NCBI RefSeq assembly: GCF_026104355.1 | Contig: NZ_CP110535.1 | Location: 4,588,001-4,652,000 of the forward strand | Reading direction: 5' to 3' | DNA: 64,000 nucleotides | Origin: Halomonas sp. BDJS001 | GTDB lineage: Bacteria > Pseudomonadota > Gammaproteobacteria > Pseudomonadales > Halomonadaceae | Shown: positions 35,511-45,143 of the stretch, in pieces | How positions within the stretch are numbered: position 1 is the stretch's first letter | Layout of the letters: each line of letters begins with the position of its first letter | The notes under the pieces: model-generated | Told to the model about the DNA's origin: nothing | The model's input: the letters and a program-made list of their open reading frames with translations, nothing else | Database searches by the model: none | Position numbers and translations under genes: made by a program

Positions 35511-36623
35511 ATGACCACTACACCGTTACAAAATGATCGTTTTCTTCGCGCGCTAGCGCGCCAGCCTGTCGACCGCACCCCGGTATGGATGATGCGCCAA
35601 GCGGGTCGCTACCTGCCTGAATACCGCACCAGCCGTGCTGATGCGGGCAGCTTTATGGATCTGTGCCGCAATCATGATCTGGCCTGCGAAGTCACCCTGC
35701 AGCCCTTGGAGCGTTACCCGCTGGACGCGGCCATTCTGTTTTCAGATATTTTGACTATCCCCGATGCCATGGGGTTGGGGCTCTATTTTGAAACCGGCGA
35801 AGGGCCTAAATTTCGCAAAACCGTGCGCACCTCAGAAGAAGTGGCGGCACTCAGCGTTCCTGATGCGGAGCGCGACCTGGATTACGTGATGCGCGCGGTG
35901 TCAACCATTCGCCGCGAGCTGAACGGTCGCATGCCGCTGATCGGCTTCTCCGGTAGCCCCTGGACACTGGCAACCTACATGGTGGAGGGAGGTTCCAGCA
36001 AGGACTTCCGCCATCTAAAAACCATGCTCTACGATACCCCGGATACCATGCACCAGTTGCTGGATACGCTGGCTCATGCGGTGACTGACTACCTGAACGC
36101 CCAAATTCGTGCGGGTGCGCAGGCGGTGCAGATTTTTGATACTTGGGGCGGCGCGCTCTCGACGCCGGCTTATCTTGAGTTCTCGCTGCGTTATATGGAG
36201 CAGATCGTCTCCGGCTTGATTCGCGAGCACGACGGACGCCACGTACCGGTCATTCTGTTTACTAAAAACGGCGGCCAGTGGCTTGAGCATATCGCCTGCG
36301 CCGGTGCCGACGCGCTGGGTATCGACTGGTCAACCGAACTTTCTGATGCGCGCGCTCGTGTTGGCCACAAAGTAGCACTACAAGGGAATCTGGATCCTAA
36401 CGTGCTGTTCGCCCGCCCCTCGGCTATCCGCGCCGAAGTGGCTCGGGTGCTGGAGAGCTACGGCCACGGCCCTGGCCACGTGTTTAACCTGGGTCATGGT
36501 ATCAGCCAGTTTACCAACCCAGATAACGTCACCGCCTTTATGGAGGCGCTGCACGAACTCAGCCCGCAGTATCACCGCGATATCCCAACGCACACCAATG
36601 CACAGCACTCAGGAGCCAATTGA
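35511..36623 (+). CDS. hemE: Uroporphyrinogen decarboxylase
   Basis: Converts uroporphyrinogen III to coproporphyrinogen III in haem synthesis. The 370-residue protein opens with the family signature [20 protein letters not shown] and contains [20 protein letters not shown] (catalytic Asp), [19 protein letters not shown] and [15 protein letters not shown]. Start is ATG 35511; an in-frame GTG lies two codons upstream. Its stop overlaps the speE start (TGATG). Confidence 0.96.
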   Translation: MTTTPLQNDRFLRALARQPVDRTPVWMMRQAGRYLPEYRTSRADAGSFMDLCRNHDLACEVTLQPLERYPLDAAILFSDILTIPDAMGLGLYFETGEGPKFRKTVRTSEEVAALSVPDAERDLDYVMRAVSTIRRELNGRMPLIGFSGSPWTLATYMVEGGSSKDFRHLKTMLYDTPDTMHQLLDTLAHAVTDYLNAQIRAGAQAVQIFDTWGGALSTPAYLEFSLRYMEQIVSGLIREHDGRHVPVILFTKNGGQWLEHIACAGADALGIDWSTELSDARARVGHKVALQGNLDPNVLFARPSAIRAEVARVLESYGHGPGHVFNLGHGISQFTNPDNVTAFMEALHELSPQYHRDIPTHTNAQHSGAN

Positions 36624-37489
36624 TGAGCGATTTACGCGACGACCAGTGGTTTACCGAAGTCTTTGATAGCCACGGCAGCGCTTTCTCACTGAAGATATCT
36701 GAAAAACTGTTGGATGTGCAGAGCCAGTACCAGCATCTGGAGGTCTACGCTACCGAGACCTACGGTAACCTAATGGTGCTGGATGGCTGCGTGATGTTGA
36801 CCGATCGTGATAACTTCCTCTATCACGAGATGATTGCGCACCCGGCGCTGTTTACCCACCAGGATCCCAAACGGGTGGTGATCATTGGCGGTGGCGACTG
36901 CGGCACCTTAAAAGAGGTGCTGCGCCACCCGAGTGTTGAGAAAGTTACCCAAATTGATATCGACGAAGAGGTTACCAAGGCGTCTGAGCGTTTCTTCCCG
37001 TCGTTGGTAGAATCGAATAACGACCCGCGGGCTGAGCTGCTGTTCGCCGACGGCGTCAAGTGGGTGGACGATGCACCTGATGAGAGCATCGATGTGCTGA
37101 TTATCGACTCCACCGACCCGGTTGGGCCCGCTGAAGGGCTATTTAAAACCGATTTTCTCAAGCGTTGCCACCGTATTTTGAAAAGCGGCGGCGTAATGGT
37201 GCAACAGAGCGAGTCACCGCTTTATCACAGCGGCTCGATCATCCGTGAGTTGCGCAACGACATGCTAAAAGCAGGTTTTGACAGCGTTGCCACGCTGCCC
37301 TTCCCGCAGCCAGTTTACCCATCGGGCTGGTGGAGCGTGACATTGGCGGGTAAAGCCACTGATGTTAACGCCTTCCGCGAACAGGCAGCCGCCAGCCACG
37401 ACCTGCCCCTTGAGTACTACAGCGTTGAAGCCCATCGTGGCGCCCTCGCCCTACCGCCATTTATGCGCAAGGCCTTTGCCCCCGAGTAA
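36623..37489 (+). CDS. speE: Polyamine aminopropyltransferase (spermidine synthase)
   Basis: Transfers an aminopropyl group from decarboxylated S-adenosylmethionine to putrescine. The 288-residue protein has YHEMIAHPALFTHQDPKRVV, the cofactor loop IIGGGDCGTLKEVLRH, and DVLIIDSTDPVGPAEGLFKT with the catalytic Asp. ATG 36623 shares its A with the hemE stop; AGGAG lies 7-8 bases upstream. No speD is in the window. Confidence 0.95.
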   Translation: MSDLRDDQWFTEVFDSHGSAFSLKISEKLLDVQSQYQHLEVYATETYGNLMVLDGCVMLTDRDNFLYHEMIAHPALFTHQDPKRVVIIGGGDCGTLKEVLRHPSVEKVTQIDIDEEVTKASERFFPSLVESNNDPRAELLFADGVKWVDDAPDESIDVLIIDSTDPVGPAEGLFKTDFLKRCHRILKSGGVMVQQSESPLYHSGSIIRELRNDMLKAGFDSVATLPFPQPVYPSGWWSVTLAGKATDVNAFREQAAASHDLPLEYYSVEAHRGALALPPFMRKAFAPE

Positions 37490-37524
37490 ACCCTCGGCCG
37501 TTTTGCCCACCTTTTCATCACCGC

Positions 37525-37563
37525 CCACTCCAGCTTGCCCCACAAAGGTGCAAACTGGAGTGG
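37525..37563 (+). terminator. Hairpin after speE
   Basis: Perfect 9-bp stem CCACTCCAG/CTGGAGTGG with a 21-base loop that contains a smaller stem; no long T-run. Confidence 0.45.
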
Positions 37564-37748
37564 ACGCTTGCCTTTCTTGCACCTAGACCTTCGTCTCGAA
37601 TTCGTTGAGTAGCGTTGAAAAGCGCTGAATTAACGCCTGTACCCTTGTTGGCATCTTCCTTGCTAGGTTTAGTTACATGCTACGGCATGCACAACTATTT
37701 CAATGGCTGATTTCAATAACCAATTTCAAGAACTTCGAGGGAAACTAA

Positions 37749-38774
37749 ATGTTCAATAAAAAACACCTAGTGCTGCTGGCATCTGCTGGCTCACTTAGCC
37801 TAGCGGGAATGGCAACTGCTCAAGCCGACACCCTGGAAGATACCATTGAGCGTGGCGCCGTTCAGTGTGGTGTGAGCGATGGTTTGCCGGGCTTCTCAGC
37901 TCCGGACGACGACGGTAACTGGCAAGGTATCGACGTTGATGTATGCCGCGCTGTCGCGGCAGCGGTACTCGGCGACTCAGAGGCCGTCAACTACATTTCA
38001 CTCAACGCTGTGGAGCGCTTCACCGCCCTACAATCAGGTGAAGTCGACGTTCTATCACGTAATACCACTTGGACCACTACCCGCGATACTACTCTGGGCC
38101 TGAACTTCACCGGGGTTACTTTTTACGACGGCCAGGGCTTCATGGTATCCCGTGACCTGGGTATTACCGGTGCTGATGAGCTCGACGGCGCCTCCATCTG
38201 CATTCAGTCGGGCACCACTACCGAGCTGAACCTGGCTGACTACTTCCGTGCTAACGACATGGAGTTCAACCCAATTGTTTTTGATACCTCTGAGCAAACC
38301 GTGGGTGGCTATCAAGCCGGCCGCTGTGACGTGCTAACGTCTGATACCTCTCAGCTGGCAGCGCTACGTATTCAGCTAGATGACCCTGAAGCATCGATGA
38401 TTCTGTCTGACGTTATTTCCAAAGAGCCGTTGGGCCCTGTGGTTCGTCAGGGCGACGACCTTTGGTTCAACATCGTTAAGTGGTCACTGTTCGCGATGAT
38501 TAACGCCGAAGAATACGGCGTCACCAGTGAAAACGCTGAAGAAATGCTTAACTCAGAAGATCCCAACATCGCTCGTTTGCTGGGCCAAGACGGCAACTAC
38601 GGCGAAGGCATGAACCTTGAAGCAGACTGGGCTTACAACATTATTAGCCAAGTCGGTAACTACGCTGAAAGCTTCGAACGTAACGTAGGCATGGGCTCTC
38701 CGCTTGAAATTGAGCGTGGTGTTAACGCCCTGTGGACTGACGGTGGCTTCCAGTACGCTCCCCCGATTCGCTAA
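37749..38774 (+). CDS. aapJ: General L-amino acid ABC transporter, periplasmic binding protein
   Basis: Captures amino acids in the periplasm. The 341-residue protein has a signal peptide (LVLLASAGSLSLAGMATAQA), then TLEDTIERGAVQCGVSDGLP, LNAVERFTALQSGEVDVLSR, GASICIQSGTTTELNLADYF and a C-terminal GVNALWTDGGFQYAPPIR. The length and sequence fit the AapJ/BztA group (broad amino acid uptake) rather than single-substrate GlnH or ArtJ. GAGGGA precedes the start. A strong hairpin follows (38792-38839), which typically keeps binding-protein mRNA more abundant than permease mRNA. Confidence 0.93.
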   Translation: MFNKKHLVLLASAGSLSLAGMATAQADTLEDTIERGAVQCGVSDGLPGFSAPDDDGNWQGIDVDVCRAVAAAVLGDSEAVNYISLNAVERFTALQSGEVDVLSRNTTWTTTRDTTLGLNFTGVTFYDGQGFMVSRDLGITGADELDGASICIQSGTTTELNLADYFRANDMEFNPIVFDTSEQTVGGYQAGRCDVLTSDTSQLAALRIQLDDPEASMILSDVISKEPLGPVVRQGDDLWFNIVKWSLFAMINAEEYGVTSENAEEMLNSEDPNIARLLGQDGNYGEGMNLEADWAYNIISQVGNYAESFERNVGMGSPLEIERGVNALWTDGGFQYAPPIR

Positions 38775-38791
38775 GCGTCTCGCTTGACCCC

Positions 38792-38839
38792 GGCCCGCCG
38801 CCCTCTTCACAGATTTCTGTTTAAAGGGCTTGGCGGGCC
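38792..38839 (+). terminator. Strong hairpin between aapJ and aapQ
   Basis: GGCCCGCC (38792-38799) and GGCGGGCC (38832-38839) pair outside an inner GCCCT/AGGGC stem. No long T-run follows, so it is likelier an mRNA-stabilising or partial terminator hairpin than a full stop. Confidence 0.6.
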
Positions 38840-38875
38840 ATTTGATTGACCTTCCGTGTTGCGGAGACGCCATCC

Positions 38876-40066
38876 ATGTCTGTAAGACCCAACATTCGCC
38901 CCGCCGGCCATAAGCCGCCGTTCTGGCGAGACCGCGCTAAGCGCGCACTTATTTTCCAGCTCATTTTAATCGCCGTTGTGGCGGCTTTCCTGATCTATAT
39001 TATCGGCAATACCCAAGCCAACCTGAACGCCCGCGGCATCACGACCGGCTTTGGCTTCCTGGGCAACACAGCCGGCTTTGGTATTGGTCAAACCTTAATC
39101 GAGTACTCCTCCCAGAGCACCTACGGCCGAACCTTTGTGATTGGCTTGCTCAATACACTGCTGGTCGGTGGACTTGGGGTGCTAGCTGCCTCGATTATTG
39201 GTTTTATCGTCGGTATCGCACGACTATCACCCAACTGGCTGATCGCCAAACTAGCCAACGCTTATATCGAAACGTTTCGTAATATCCCGCTGCTGCTGCA
39301 AATTTTCTTCTGGTACTTCGCGGTACTACGTACCTTGCCCAGTGCCAGAGAGAGCATGGCGTTCGGCGAAGCCATTTTTCTCAATGTACGTGGTTTATTC
39401 CTGCCTCAACCGCTATTTGAATCAGGCTTTGGGCTAATCCCCATCACCTTTGTAGTGGCAATCATTGCCAGTATTGCGCTGATTATCTGGAACAAACGCC
39501 GCCACGAAGCAACCGGTAAACGGCTACCTGCTGGCTGGATATCGCTGGTGATTATCTTCGGCCTGCCCCTGCTGGTACTGGTGGCTACCGGGGTACCGGT
39601 GACCTGGGAAATGCCTGAGCTTACTGGCTTCAATTTCCGTGGCGGGGTAACCGTTATCCCGGAATTTCTAGCGCTCTGGTTAGCACTCTCGATCTATACT
39701 GCCTCGTTTATTGCCGAAATCGTGCGCTCAGGCATCCAGGCTATTCCCCATGGTCAAACGGAAGCTGCCCAGGCATTGAGCTTGCCGCGCAATCTAGTGC
39801 TGCGCCTAGTGGTGATTCCACAAGCCATGCGAGTCATCATTCCGCCGCTCACCAGCCAATACCTTAACTTGATTAAAAACTCATCCCTGGCCACCGCCAT
39901 CGGCTACCCCGACCTGGTATCGGTTTTTGCCGGTACTACGCTCAACCAGACGGGTCAGGCAATTGAAGTCATTGCCATGACCATGGCGGTTTATCTGATC
40001 ATCAGCTTGCTGGTGTCCATGTTCATGAACTGGTTCAACGCTCGCGTTGCGCTGGTCGAACGCTAG
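38876..40066 (+). CDS. aapQ: General L-amino acid ABC transporter permease
   Basis: A 396-residue inner-membrane permease, paired with AapM. It has hydrophobic helices from residue 22 (ALIFQLILIAVVAAFLIYII), the HisM-type permease signature ETFRNIPLLLQIFFWYFAVL and the EAA coupling loop around SGIQAIPHGQTEAAQALSLP, ending with FMNWFNARVALVER. The start ATG 38876 has GGAG upstream; an earlier in-frame start is ignored because it lies in the aapJ hairpin region. Confidence 0.93.
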   Translation: MSVRPNIRPAGHKPPFWRDRAKRALIFQLILIAVVAAFLIYIIGNTQANLNARGITTGFGFLGNTAGFGIGQTLIEYSSQSTYGRTFVIGLLNTLLVGGLGVLAASIIGFIVGIARLSPNWLIAKLANAYIETFRNIPLLLQIFFWYFAVLRTLPSARESMAFGEAIFLNVRGLFLPQPLFESGFGLIPITFVVAIIASIALIIWNKRRHEATGKRLPAGWISLVIIFGLPLLVLVATGVPVTWEMPELTGFNFRGGVTVIPEFLALWLALSIYTASFIAEIVRSGIQAIPHGQTEAAQALSLPRNLVLRLVVIPQAMRVIIPPLTSQYLNLIKNSSLATAIGYPDLVSVFAGTTLNQTGQAIEVIAMTMAVYLIISLLVSMFMNWFNARVALVER

Positions 40067-40081
40067 GCCGGAGGCGACCCC

Positions 40082-41182
40082 ATGATTCACAATAAAGAAA
40101 CCATACCTCAGCGCCCGGCACCAAAAGGTACCATTGGCCCAATTGCCTGGCTACGCAGCAATCTGTTCAATGGCCCCATCAATAGCATTTTTACGCTGCT
40201 GGGCCTGTACGTGCTGTACCTACTCGTGGTGCCAACGGTTCAGTGGGCATTTATTGATGCCGACTGGGTGGGCGATAGCCGTGAAGATTGCTCTCGGGTA
40301 GGCGCCTGCTGGGTATTCGTCAATGCACGTTTTTCCCAGTTTATGTACGGCCTCTATCCAAGCAGTGAGTACTGGCGCGCCAATATTGTGTTCGCCATGT
40401 TTGCGGGCATTATTGCCTGGATGGTCATCCCACGGCTGCCATTTAAGCGCTGGATGGCACTGTTTGCCCTGTTGATCTTCCCGGTAATCGCCTATGTGCT
40501 GTTACACGGCGGCTACTTCGACCTACCGCGTGTTCCCACCCACCGCTGGGGCGGCTTAATGCTGACGCTGCTACTGGCAAGTGTAGGGATGATTGGTGCG
40601 CTTCCTATCGGCATCGTACTTGCCCTTGGGCGACGCTCGAACATGCCTATCGTCAAAACATTCTGCGTGATCTTTATTGAGTTTTGGCGCGGCGTGCCAC
40701 TGATCACCATTCTGTTTATGGCCTCGGTGATGCTCCCGCTGTTCCTGCCGTCAGAACTTAGCGTCGATCGCCTTGTACGCGCCTTGATTGGCCTGACGCT
40801 GTTCCAAAGCGCCTACATGGCCGAAGTGATACGCGGTGGTTTACAGGCGATTCCCAAAGGGCAGGATGAAGCGGCTGCGGCGCTGGGCATGACCTACTGG
40901 AAACGCATGGGGCTGATCGTCATGCCGCAGGCGCTAAAAATGATGATTCCCGGTATCGTTAACACCTTTATCTCACTGTTTAAAGACACCACCCTGGTGA
41001 TGATCATCGGGCTGTTTGACCTGTTGGGCATTGTGCAAGCGGCGCTTTCGGACTCACGCTGGCTGGGCTTCTCGATAGAGGGGTATGTATTTGCCGCGTT
41101 CGTCTTCTGGATTTTCTGTTTCAGCATGTCGCGCTACAGCCAGTACTTAGAGCGCAAGCTAAACACCGGCCATAAGCGCTAG
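40082..41182 (+). CDS. aapM: General L-amino acid ABC transporter permease
   Basis: A 366-residue second permease of the system. It has an extended N-terminus with VDW/SREDCSRVG periplasmic loop typical of AapM, then FIEFWRGVPLITILFMASVM, the EAA loop GGLQAIPKGQDEAAAALGMT, YWKRMGLIVMPQALKMMIPG and the last helices. It begins 15 bases after aapQ with CGGAGGCGACCCC before the ATG. Confidence 0.93.
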   Translation: MIHNKETIPQRPAPKGTIGPIAWLRSNLFNGPINSIFTLLGLYVLYLLVVPTVQWAFIDADWVGDSREDCSRVGACWVFVNARFSQFMYGLYPSSEYWRANIVFAMFAGIIAWMVIPRLPFKRWMALFALLIFPVIAYVLLHGGYFDLPRVPTHRWGGLMLTLLLASVGMIGALPIGIVLALGRRSNMPIVKTFCVIFIEFWRGVPLITILFMASVMLPLFLPSELSVDRLVRALIGLTLFQSAYMAEVIRGGLQAIPKGQDEAAAALGMTYWKRMGLIVMPQALKMMIPGIVNTFISLFKDTTLVMIIGLFDLLGIVQAALSDSRWLGFSIEGYVFAAFVFWIFCFSMSRYSQYLERKLNTGHKR

Positions 41183-41236
41183 TTCGAGTTTAAGTACGAG
41201 TGCCGAATCTCTTTACGTTTTGAGTAGGATTTCAAC

Positions 41237-42013
41237 ATGACACAAGCAGCCACCAGCACCTCTGACACCAGTACTTCTGACCTGATGGTCGAGATGCACA
41301 ACGTTAACAAGTGGTACGGTGACTTTCACGTACTGCGGGATATCTACCTGGAGGTAAAGCGCGGTGAACGTATCGTGGTTTGCGGCCCTTCAGGCTCGGG
41401 CAAATCAACGCTGATCCGCTGCATTAACCACCTTGAAGAGCACCAAAAAGGTGAGATCGTGGTGGGCGGTGTACCGCTGACCCAAGACGTTAAGCGCATT
41501 GAGCAGATTCGCCGCAGCGTCGGCATGGTGTTTCAGCACTTCAATCTGTTTCCGCACTTATCAGTGCTGGAGAACTGCTGTATCGCACCGATGTGGGTAC
41601 AAAAGAAGCCCCGCAAAGAGGCCGAAGCGATGGCGATGGAGTACCTGGAGCGGGTGCGCATTGCCGAACAGGCGACTAAATACCCAGGGCAGCTTTCGGG
41701 TGGTCAGCAGCAGCGCGTGGCGATTGCCCGCTCACTCTGCATGCACCCGGATGTGATGCTGTTTGATGAGCCCACCTCCGCCCTTGACCCTGAGATGATC
41801 AAGGAAGTACTCGACGTTATGGTGGAGCTGGCGGAAGAAGGCATGACCATGATCTGTGTCACCCACGAAATGGGCTTCGCCAAAAAAGTGGCTGACCGGG
41901 TAATCTTTATGGATCAGGGGCAAATCATTGAAGAGAACGCACCGGAGCCTTTCTTCAATAACCCCCAGTCTGAGCGTACCAAACTGTTCCTTAGCCAGAT
42001 TCTGGGACATTAA
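41237..42013 (+). CDS. aapP: General L-amino acid ABC transporter ATP-binding protein
   Basis: A 258-residue ATPase driving AapQM. Walker [15 protein letters not shown]-loop [16 protein letters not shown], signature [15 protein letters not shown], Walker [14 protein letters not shown] and switch His ([16 protein letters not shown]) are all present. The operon aapJQMP is complete. Confidence 0.95.
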   Translation: MTQAATSTSDTSTSDLMVEMHNVNKWYGDFHVLRDIYLEVKRGERIVVCGPSGSGKSTLIRCINHLEEHQKGEIVVGGVPLTQDVKRIEQIRRSVGMVFQHFNLFPHLSVLENCCIAPMWVQKKPRKEAEAMAMEYLERVRIAEQATKYPGQLSGGQQQRVAIARSLCMHPDVMLFDEPTSALDPEMIKEVLDVMVELAEEGMTMICVTHEMGFAKKVADRVIFMDQGQIIEENAPEPFFNNPQSERTKLFLSQILGH

Positions 42014-42053
42014 TACACAGCCCAGACTGCAAAGCAGCTGTGGATAAGTAACT

Positions 42054-42081
42054 CATCATGGGCCTCTCTTGAGGCATGATG
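42054..42081. terminator. Hairpin between aapP and ridA
   Basis: CATCAT/ATGATG outer and GCCTC/GAGGC inner stems with a GG bulge and a TCTT loop. No T-run; a weak terminator of the aap operon or a leader structure of ridA. Confidence 0.4.
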
Positions 42082-42133
42082 GTTAACAGACTTAAAAAAC
42101 AGCCAGTAGAAACAGTTAACGAAGGATAAAAAC

Positions 42134-42532
42134 ATGATTGAAAAGCTGTTTATTGAACGTGCGCCACAGCCCATTGCGCCTTTTTCCCACGCCTGCCGTG
42201 TGGGCGATCTGGTCTTTATCACCGGGCAGATGCCGACAGTGCCAGAAACCAACGAAATGCTACTGGGTACCTTTACCGAGCAAACCCATCGGGTGATGCA
42301 GAACCTGGCGATTGTGTTGGAAGAAGTTGGCAGCGCCTTCGAGTACGTGGTTCAGTCGCGAGTGTTTATCACCAATATGGGCCACTTTGACGAGGTCAAT
42401 AAGGTCTACGCCAGCTACTTCCCCCAGCCGCTGCCCACCCGCACCTGCATTGGGGTAACCGGCTTGGCGGGTGGCGCCGACGTGGAAGTCGATATGATTG
42501 CCTGGATACCGCCTGCTGCCGAGAACGCCTAA
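42134..42532 (+). CDS. RidA family protein (Rid/YER057c/UK114)
   Basis: A 132-residue trimeric protein family that hydrolyses reactive enamine/imine intermediates. The features are LFIERAPQPIAPFSHACRVG, LVFITGQMPTVPETNEM, MGHFDEVNKVYASYFPQPLP and the Arg-containing TRTCIGVTGLAGGADVEVD, which fits the Rid active site. AAGGATAAAAAC precedes the start. It sits after an amino acid uptake operon, suiting a role in amino acid breakdown. Its end overlaps the convergent phosphatase gene by 4 bases. Confidence 0.9.
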   Translation: MIEKLFIERAPQPIAPFSHACRVGDLVFITGQMPTVPETNEMLLGTFTEQTHRVMQNLAIVLEEVGSAFEYVVQSRVFITNMGHFDEVNKVYASYFPQPLPTRTCIGVTGLAGGADVEVDMIAWIPPAAENA

Positions 42533-43122
42533 CCGCCTATTAGGGTAACGCTCGCGGGGAGTAGTGCGGGCTGTTCACGGTGCTGGGTAAGGGGCTTGTT
42601 AGCCAGCGCCGTTAACAAAATCTGTAGCGGGTCACCATGACTCACCAGCAGGATGGTTTCACCGCTAGCCTGCTGCTCCCACGCCGCTATCACCGCCTGC
42701 ATACGGCTCGCCACCTCACATAACGTCTCTACCTGATAGTGACGATGTTCGGCATCCTCGGCATCCAAAGCCCATATACTGGGATAGCGATCGTCTCCCT
42801 GCCCCTCTAATTCGCCAAAATGGCGCTCTCGCAAGCGCGTATCCACACTGGGCACTAACCCGAACCTAGCGGCCACATGAGCGGCGGTTTGGCGAGTGCG
42901 CAAAAAATCTGAATGCACCACTCGGGTTGGCACGGGCCACTGCCAATCGGCAACCAACTGGGCAAGTTGTTGCTCGCCATACTCGGAAAGACCGAAGTTT
43001 TCGATCCCTCGCTCTGGTGAGCTGACAATCACCCCCTGCTGATTCGCCTGGCTATGGCCATGGCGCATTAATAAGTAGCGGTTACGCCAATGGTCGGAGA
43101 GCGGCTGTAAAGTATTTGACAT
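42529..43122 (-). CDS. Histidine phosphatase family protein
   Basis: A 197-residue phosphoglycerate-mutase-like phosphatase. It has the active-site RHG in YLLMRHGHSQANQQGVIVSS, the FLRTRQTAAHVAARFGL phosphate-binding Arg, the RERHFGELEGQGDDRYPSIW segment and the second His in ETILLVSHGDPLQILLTALA. Start ATG 43122 (SNTLQPLSDHWRNRYLL) is favoured over the upstream ATG at 43173 by family length, but neither has a strong ribosome site. Substrate unknown. Confidence 0.85.
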   Translation of the reverse strand: MSNTLQPLSDHWRNRYLLMRHGHSQANQQGVIVSSPERGIENFGLSEYGEQQLAQLVADWQWPVPTRVVHSDFLRTRQTAAHVAARFGLVPSVDTRLRERHFGELEGQGDDRYPSIWALDAEDAEHRHYQVETLCEVASRMQAVIAAWEQQASGETILLVSHGDPLQILLTALANKPLTQHREQPALLPASVTLIGG

Positions 43123-43295
43123 AAGTTCGTCACAAACCCTAGATTGAAGGTGTCTACTTTCGAAAATAATCATTCTTCACGCGGAATGTACACTTACGAA
43201 ACATTTTCCGTTTTCGATAGTGCCAAAACGCAGTGAAGAGAAAAGTGCTTTACCCATAGCAAGAACACAACAATAACGCACCAATGAGGCTTACC

Positions 43296-44258
43296 ATGGC
43301 AACTTCGCTCTTCCGCAAGCGCCCGCTTGCGACGCTTACCGCTATTTCTCTGCTACCGCTTGCTCTGCTCTCAACCCAGGCCCACGCTGAGTGTGAACGC
43401 GGCGATCTGGATGCCATTTACTGCGATGAAGATGGCGATATGGTCGCCGACCGCCCCGCCGATGAGTCTGAGTGGGCCAACCCGGATACGCTAATTTTTG
43501 CTTATACCCCCGTAGAGGATCCGGCCATCTATTCAGATATCTGGCAGCCCTTTATCGACCACCTATCAGAAGTTACCGAGAGGGATGTGCGCTTCTTCGC
43601 GGTACAATCCAATGCGGCTCAAGTTGAAGCCATGCGCAGCGGGCGGCTGCATATCGCCGGGTTCTCCACAGGCCCCACACCCTTTGCGGTGAATTTGGCC
43701 GGTGCCGTGCCGTTTGCATTAATGGGATCCGATGACGGCCAATTTGGTTACACCCTTCAGCTGTTTACCCACGTTGACTCCGATATTCATGACGTTGAAG
43801 ACCTTAAAGGTAAACGCGTCGCCCACACCTCCCCCACCTCTAACTCGGGCAACTTAGCGCCCCGTGCCCTGCTGCCTGAGCTCGGTATTACGCCCGATGA
43901 GGATTACGAAGTAGTCTACTCGGGCAGCCACGACCAATCCATGCTGGGCGTAGTAGCCCAGGACTACGACGCGGCCCCGGTGGCCTCAGAAGTCGTCGAG
44001 CGGATGGCGGCACGCGGCCTTTACGATGAAGAGGACGTGCGCCTGATCTACGAATCCGACCGTTTCCCGACGACCTCGTATAACTACGCCCACAACCTGC
44101 ACCCGGATCTGGTCGAAAAAATCGAAGAGGCCTTTTTCAGCTTTGATTTTGTCGGCACCGAGCTAGGCGAAGAGTTTGAGGGCGTCGAAAAATTCATACC
44201 CATCAACTATCAGGATAACTGGCAGGTGATTCGTACCATCAAGCGGCCAATAATGTGA
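43296..44258 (+). CDS. phnD: Phosphonate/phosphate/phosphite ABC transporter, periplasmic binding protein
   Basis: A 320-residue binding protein with a signal peptide ending STQAHAE. The core TLIFAYTPVEDPAIYSDIWQ, then AVQSNAAQVEAMRSGRLHIA and FSTGPTPFAVNLAG is the PhnD family pattern, followed by DLKGKRVAHTSPTSNSGNLA and VVYSGSHDQSMLGVVAQDYD (ligand-binding S, T and S-H). ATG 43296 is chosen over 43284 because GAGG sits 6 bases upstream. Which organophosphonate is bound is unknown; no C-P lyase genes are in the window. Confidence 0.92.
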   Translation: MATSLFRKRPLATLTAISLLPLALLSTQAHAECERGDLDAIYCDEDGDMVADRPADESEWANPDTLIFAYTPVEDPAIYSDIWQPFIDHLSEVTERDVRFFAVQSNAAQVEAMRSGRLHIAGFSTGPTPFAVNLAGAVPFALMGSDDGQFGYTLQLFTHVDSDIHDVEDLKGKRVAHTSPTSNSGNLAPRALLPELGITPDEDYEVVYSGSHDQSMLGVVAQDYDAAPVASEVVERMAARGLYDEEDVRLIYESDRFPTTSYNYAHNLHPDLVEKIEEAFFSFDFVGTELGEEFEGVEKFIPINYQDNWQVIRTIKRPIM

Positions 44259-44312
44259 GCTATACGCCCGAAAACTTGGAAGAGTAAAACCTGATTTCAA
44301 GTAATAAGGGCA

Positions 44313-44339
44313 GCACCGCCCTCGGCGGTGCGCTTTTTT
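44313..44339 (+). terminator. Intrinsic terminator between phnD and phnC
   Basis: Perfect 8-bp stem GCACCGCC/GGCGGTGC with a CTC loop, followed by GC and six Ts (44334-44339). It lies inside the operon, 22 bases before the phnC ATG, so it should reduce transporter transcription relative to the binding protein. Confidence 0.75.
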
Positions 44340-44360
44340 CTCGACGATGGAAGCGAACAC

Positions 44361-45074
44361 ATGCTGGAAATTACCAATCTGGTCAAACGCTATGGCCACG
44401 ATGAAGCTGTGCTGAAAGGGCTTGACCTCAAGGTAGAGGGAAACAGCGTTGTTTCTATCGTAGGCGCCTCGGGTGCGGGCAAAAGCACCATGTTGCGATG
44501 TATCAATCGCTTGGTAGAACCGACATCCGGCTCTATCAAGCTCAATGGTAATGAACTGGTCAACCTGAAAGGTGCTGAATTGCGCCGTGCGCGGCGCAAA
44601 ATCGGCATGGTATTTCAGGGCTTTAACCTGCTGGATCGTTTAACCGTGATGGAGAACGTATTGGCCGGGCGGCTGGGTTACGTCAATCTCTATCAGGCGA
44701 TTTCCCGCCGCTACCCCCAGGATGATGTTGAGCGCGCCTTTGTGCTCATGGAGCGGGTGGGCATTGCCCACTACGCTAACAAGCGTGCTGATGAGCTCTC
44801 CGGTGGTGAGCGCCAGCGGGTAGGCGTTGTGCGTGCACTCATGCAGGAGCCTGAGGTGCTGCTCGCCGATGAGCCAACCGCCTCGCTTGACCCGCGAACT
44901 TCTGAGCAGATTATGATTCTGCTGCAAAGCCTGGCCAGCGAGCTATCGCTGCCGGTGTTGATCAATATCCACAACGTTGCTCAGGCCAAAACCTATACCG
45001 AGCGCATTGTGGGTCTACGCCACGGTAAGATGATTTTGATGGGCTGCCTGCCGATTTCAACAAAGACGCGTTAG
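44361..45074 (+). CDS. phnC: Phosphonate ABC transporter ATP-binding protein, frameshifted near the C-terminus
   Basis: The ATPase has Walker A VGASGAGKSTMLRC, signature LSGGERQRVGVVRAL, Walker B VLLADEPTASLDP and the His of INIHNVAQAKTY. Start is ATG 44361 (MLEITNLVKRYGHDE). After GLRHGKMI a run of four Ts instead of an expected five shifts the frame: the present frame stops at 45074, while the next frame continues GLPADFNKDALDAIYGGIEA to a TGA at 45155-45157, overlapping phnE by 14 bases as in an intact operon. So the last 30 or so residues are replaced by a short tail. The core ATPase is whole and may still work. Confidence 0.88.
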   Translation: MLEITNLVKRYGHDEAVLKGLDLKVEGNSVVSIVGASGAGKSTMLRCINRLVEPTSGSIKLNGNELVNLKGAELRRARRKIGMVFQGFNLLDRLTVMENVLAGRLGYVNLYQAISRRYPQDDVERAFVLMERVGIAHYANKRADELSGGERQRVGVVRALMQEPEVLLADEPTASLDPRTSEQIMILLQSLASELSLPVLINIHNVAQAKTYTERIVGLRHGKMILMGCLPISTKTR

Positions 45075-45143
45075 ACGCCATCTACGGTGGTATTGAAGCG
45101 CCAGACGACGCGATTACCGAACCGTCTGCGGAGGAGCGCTCCC

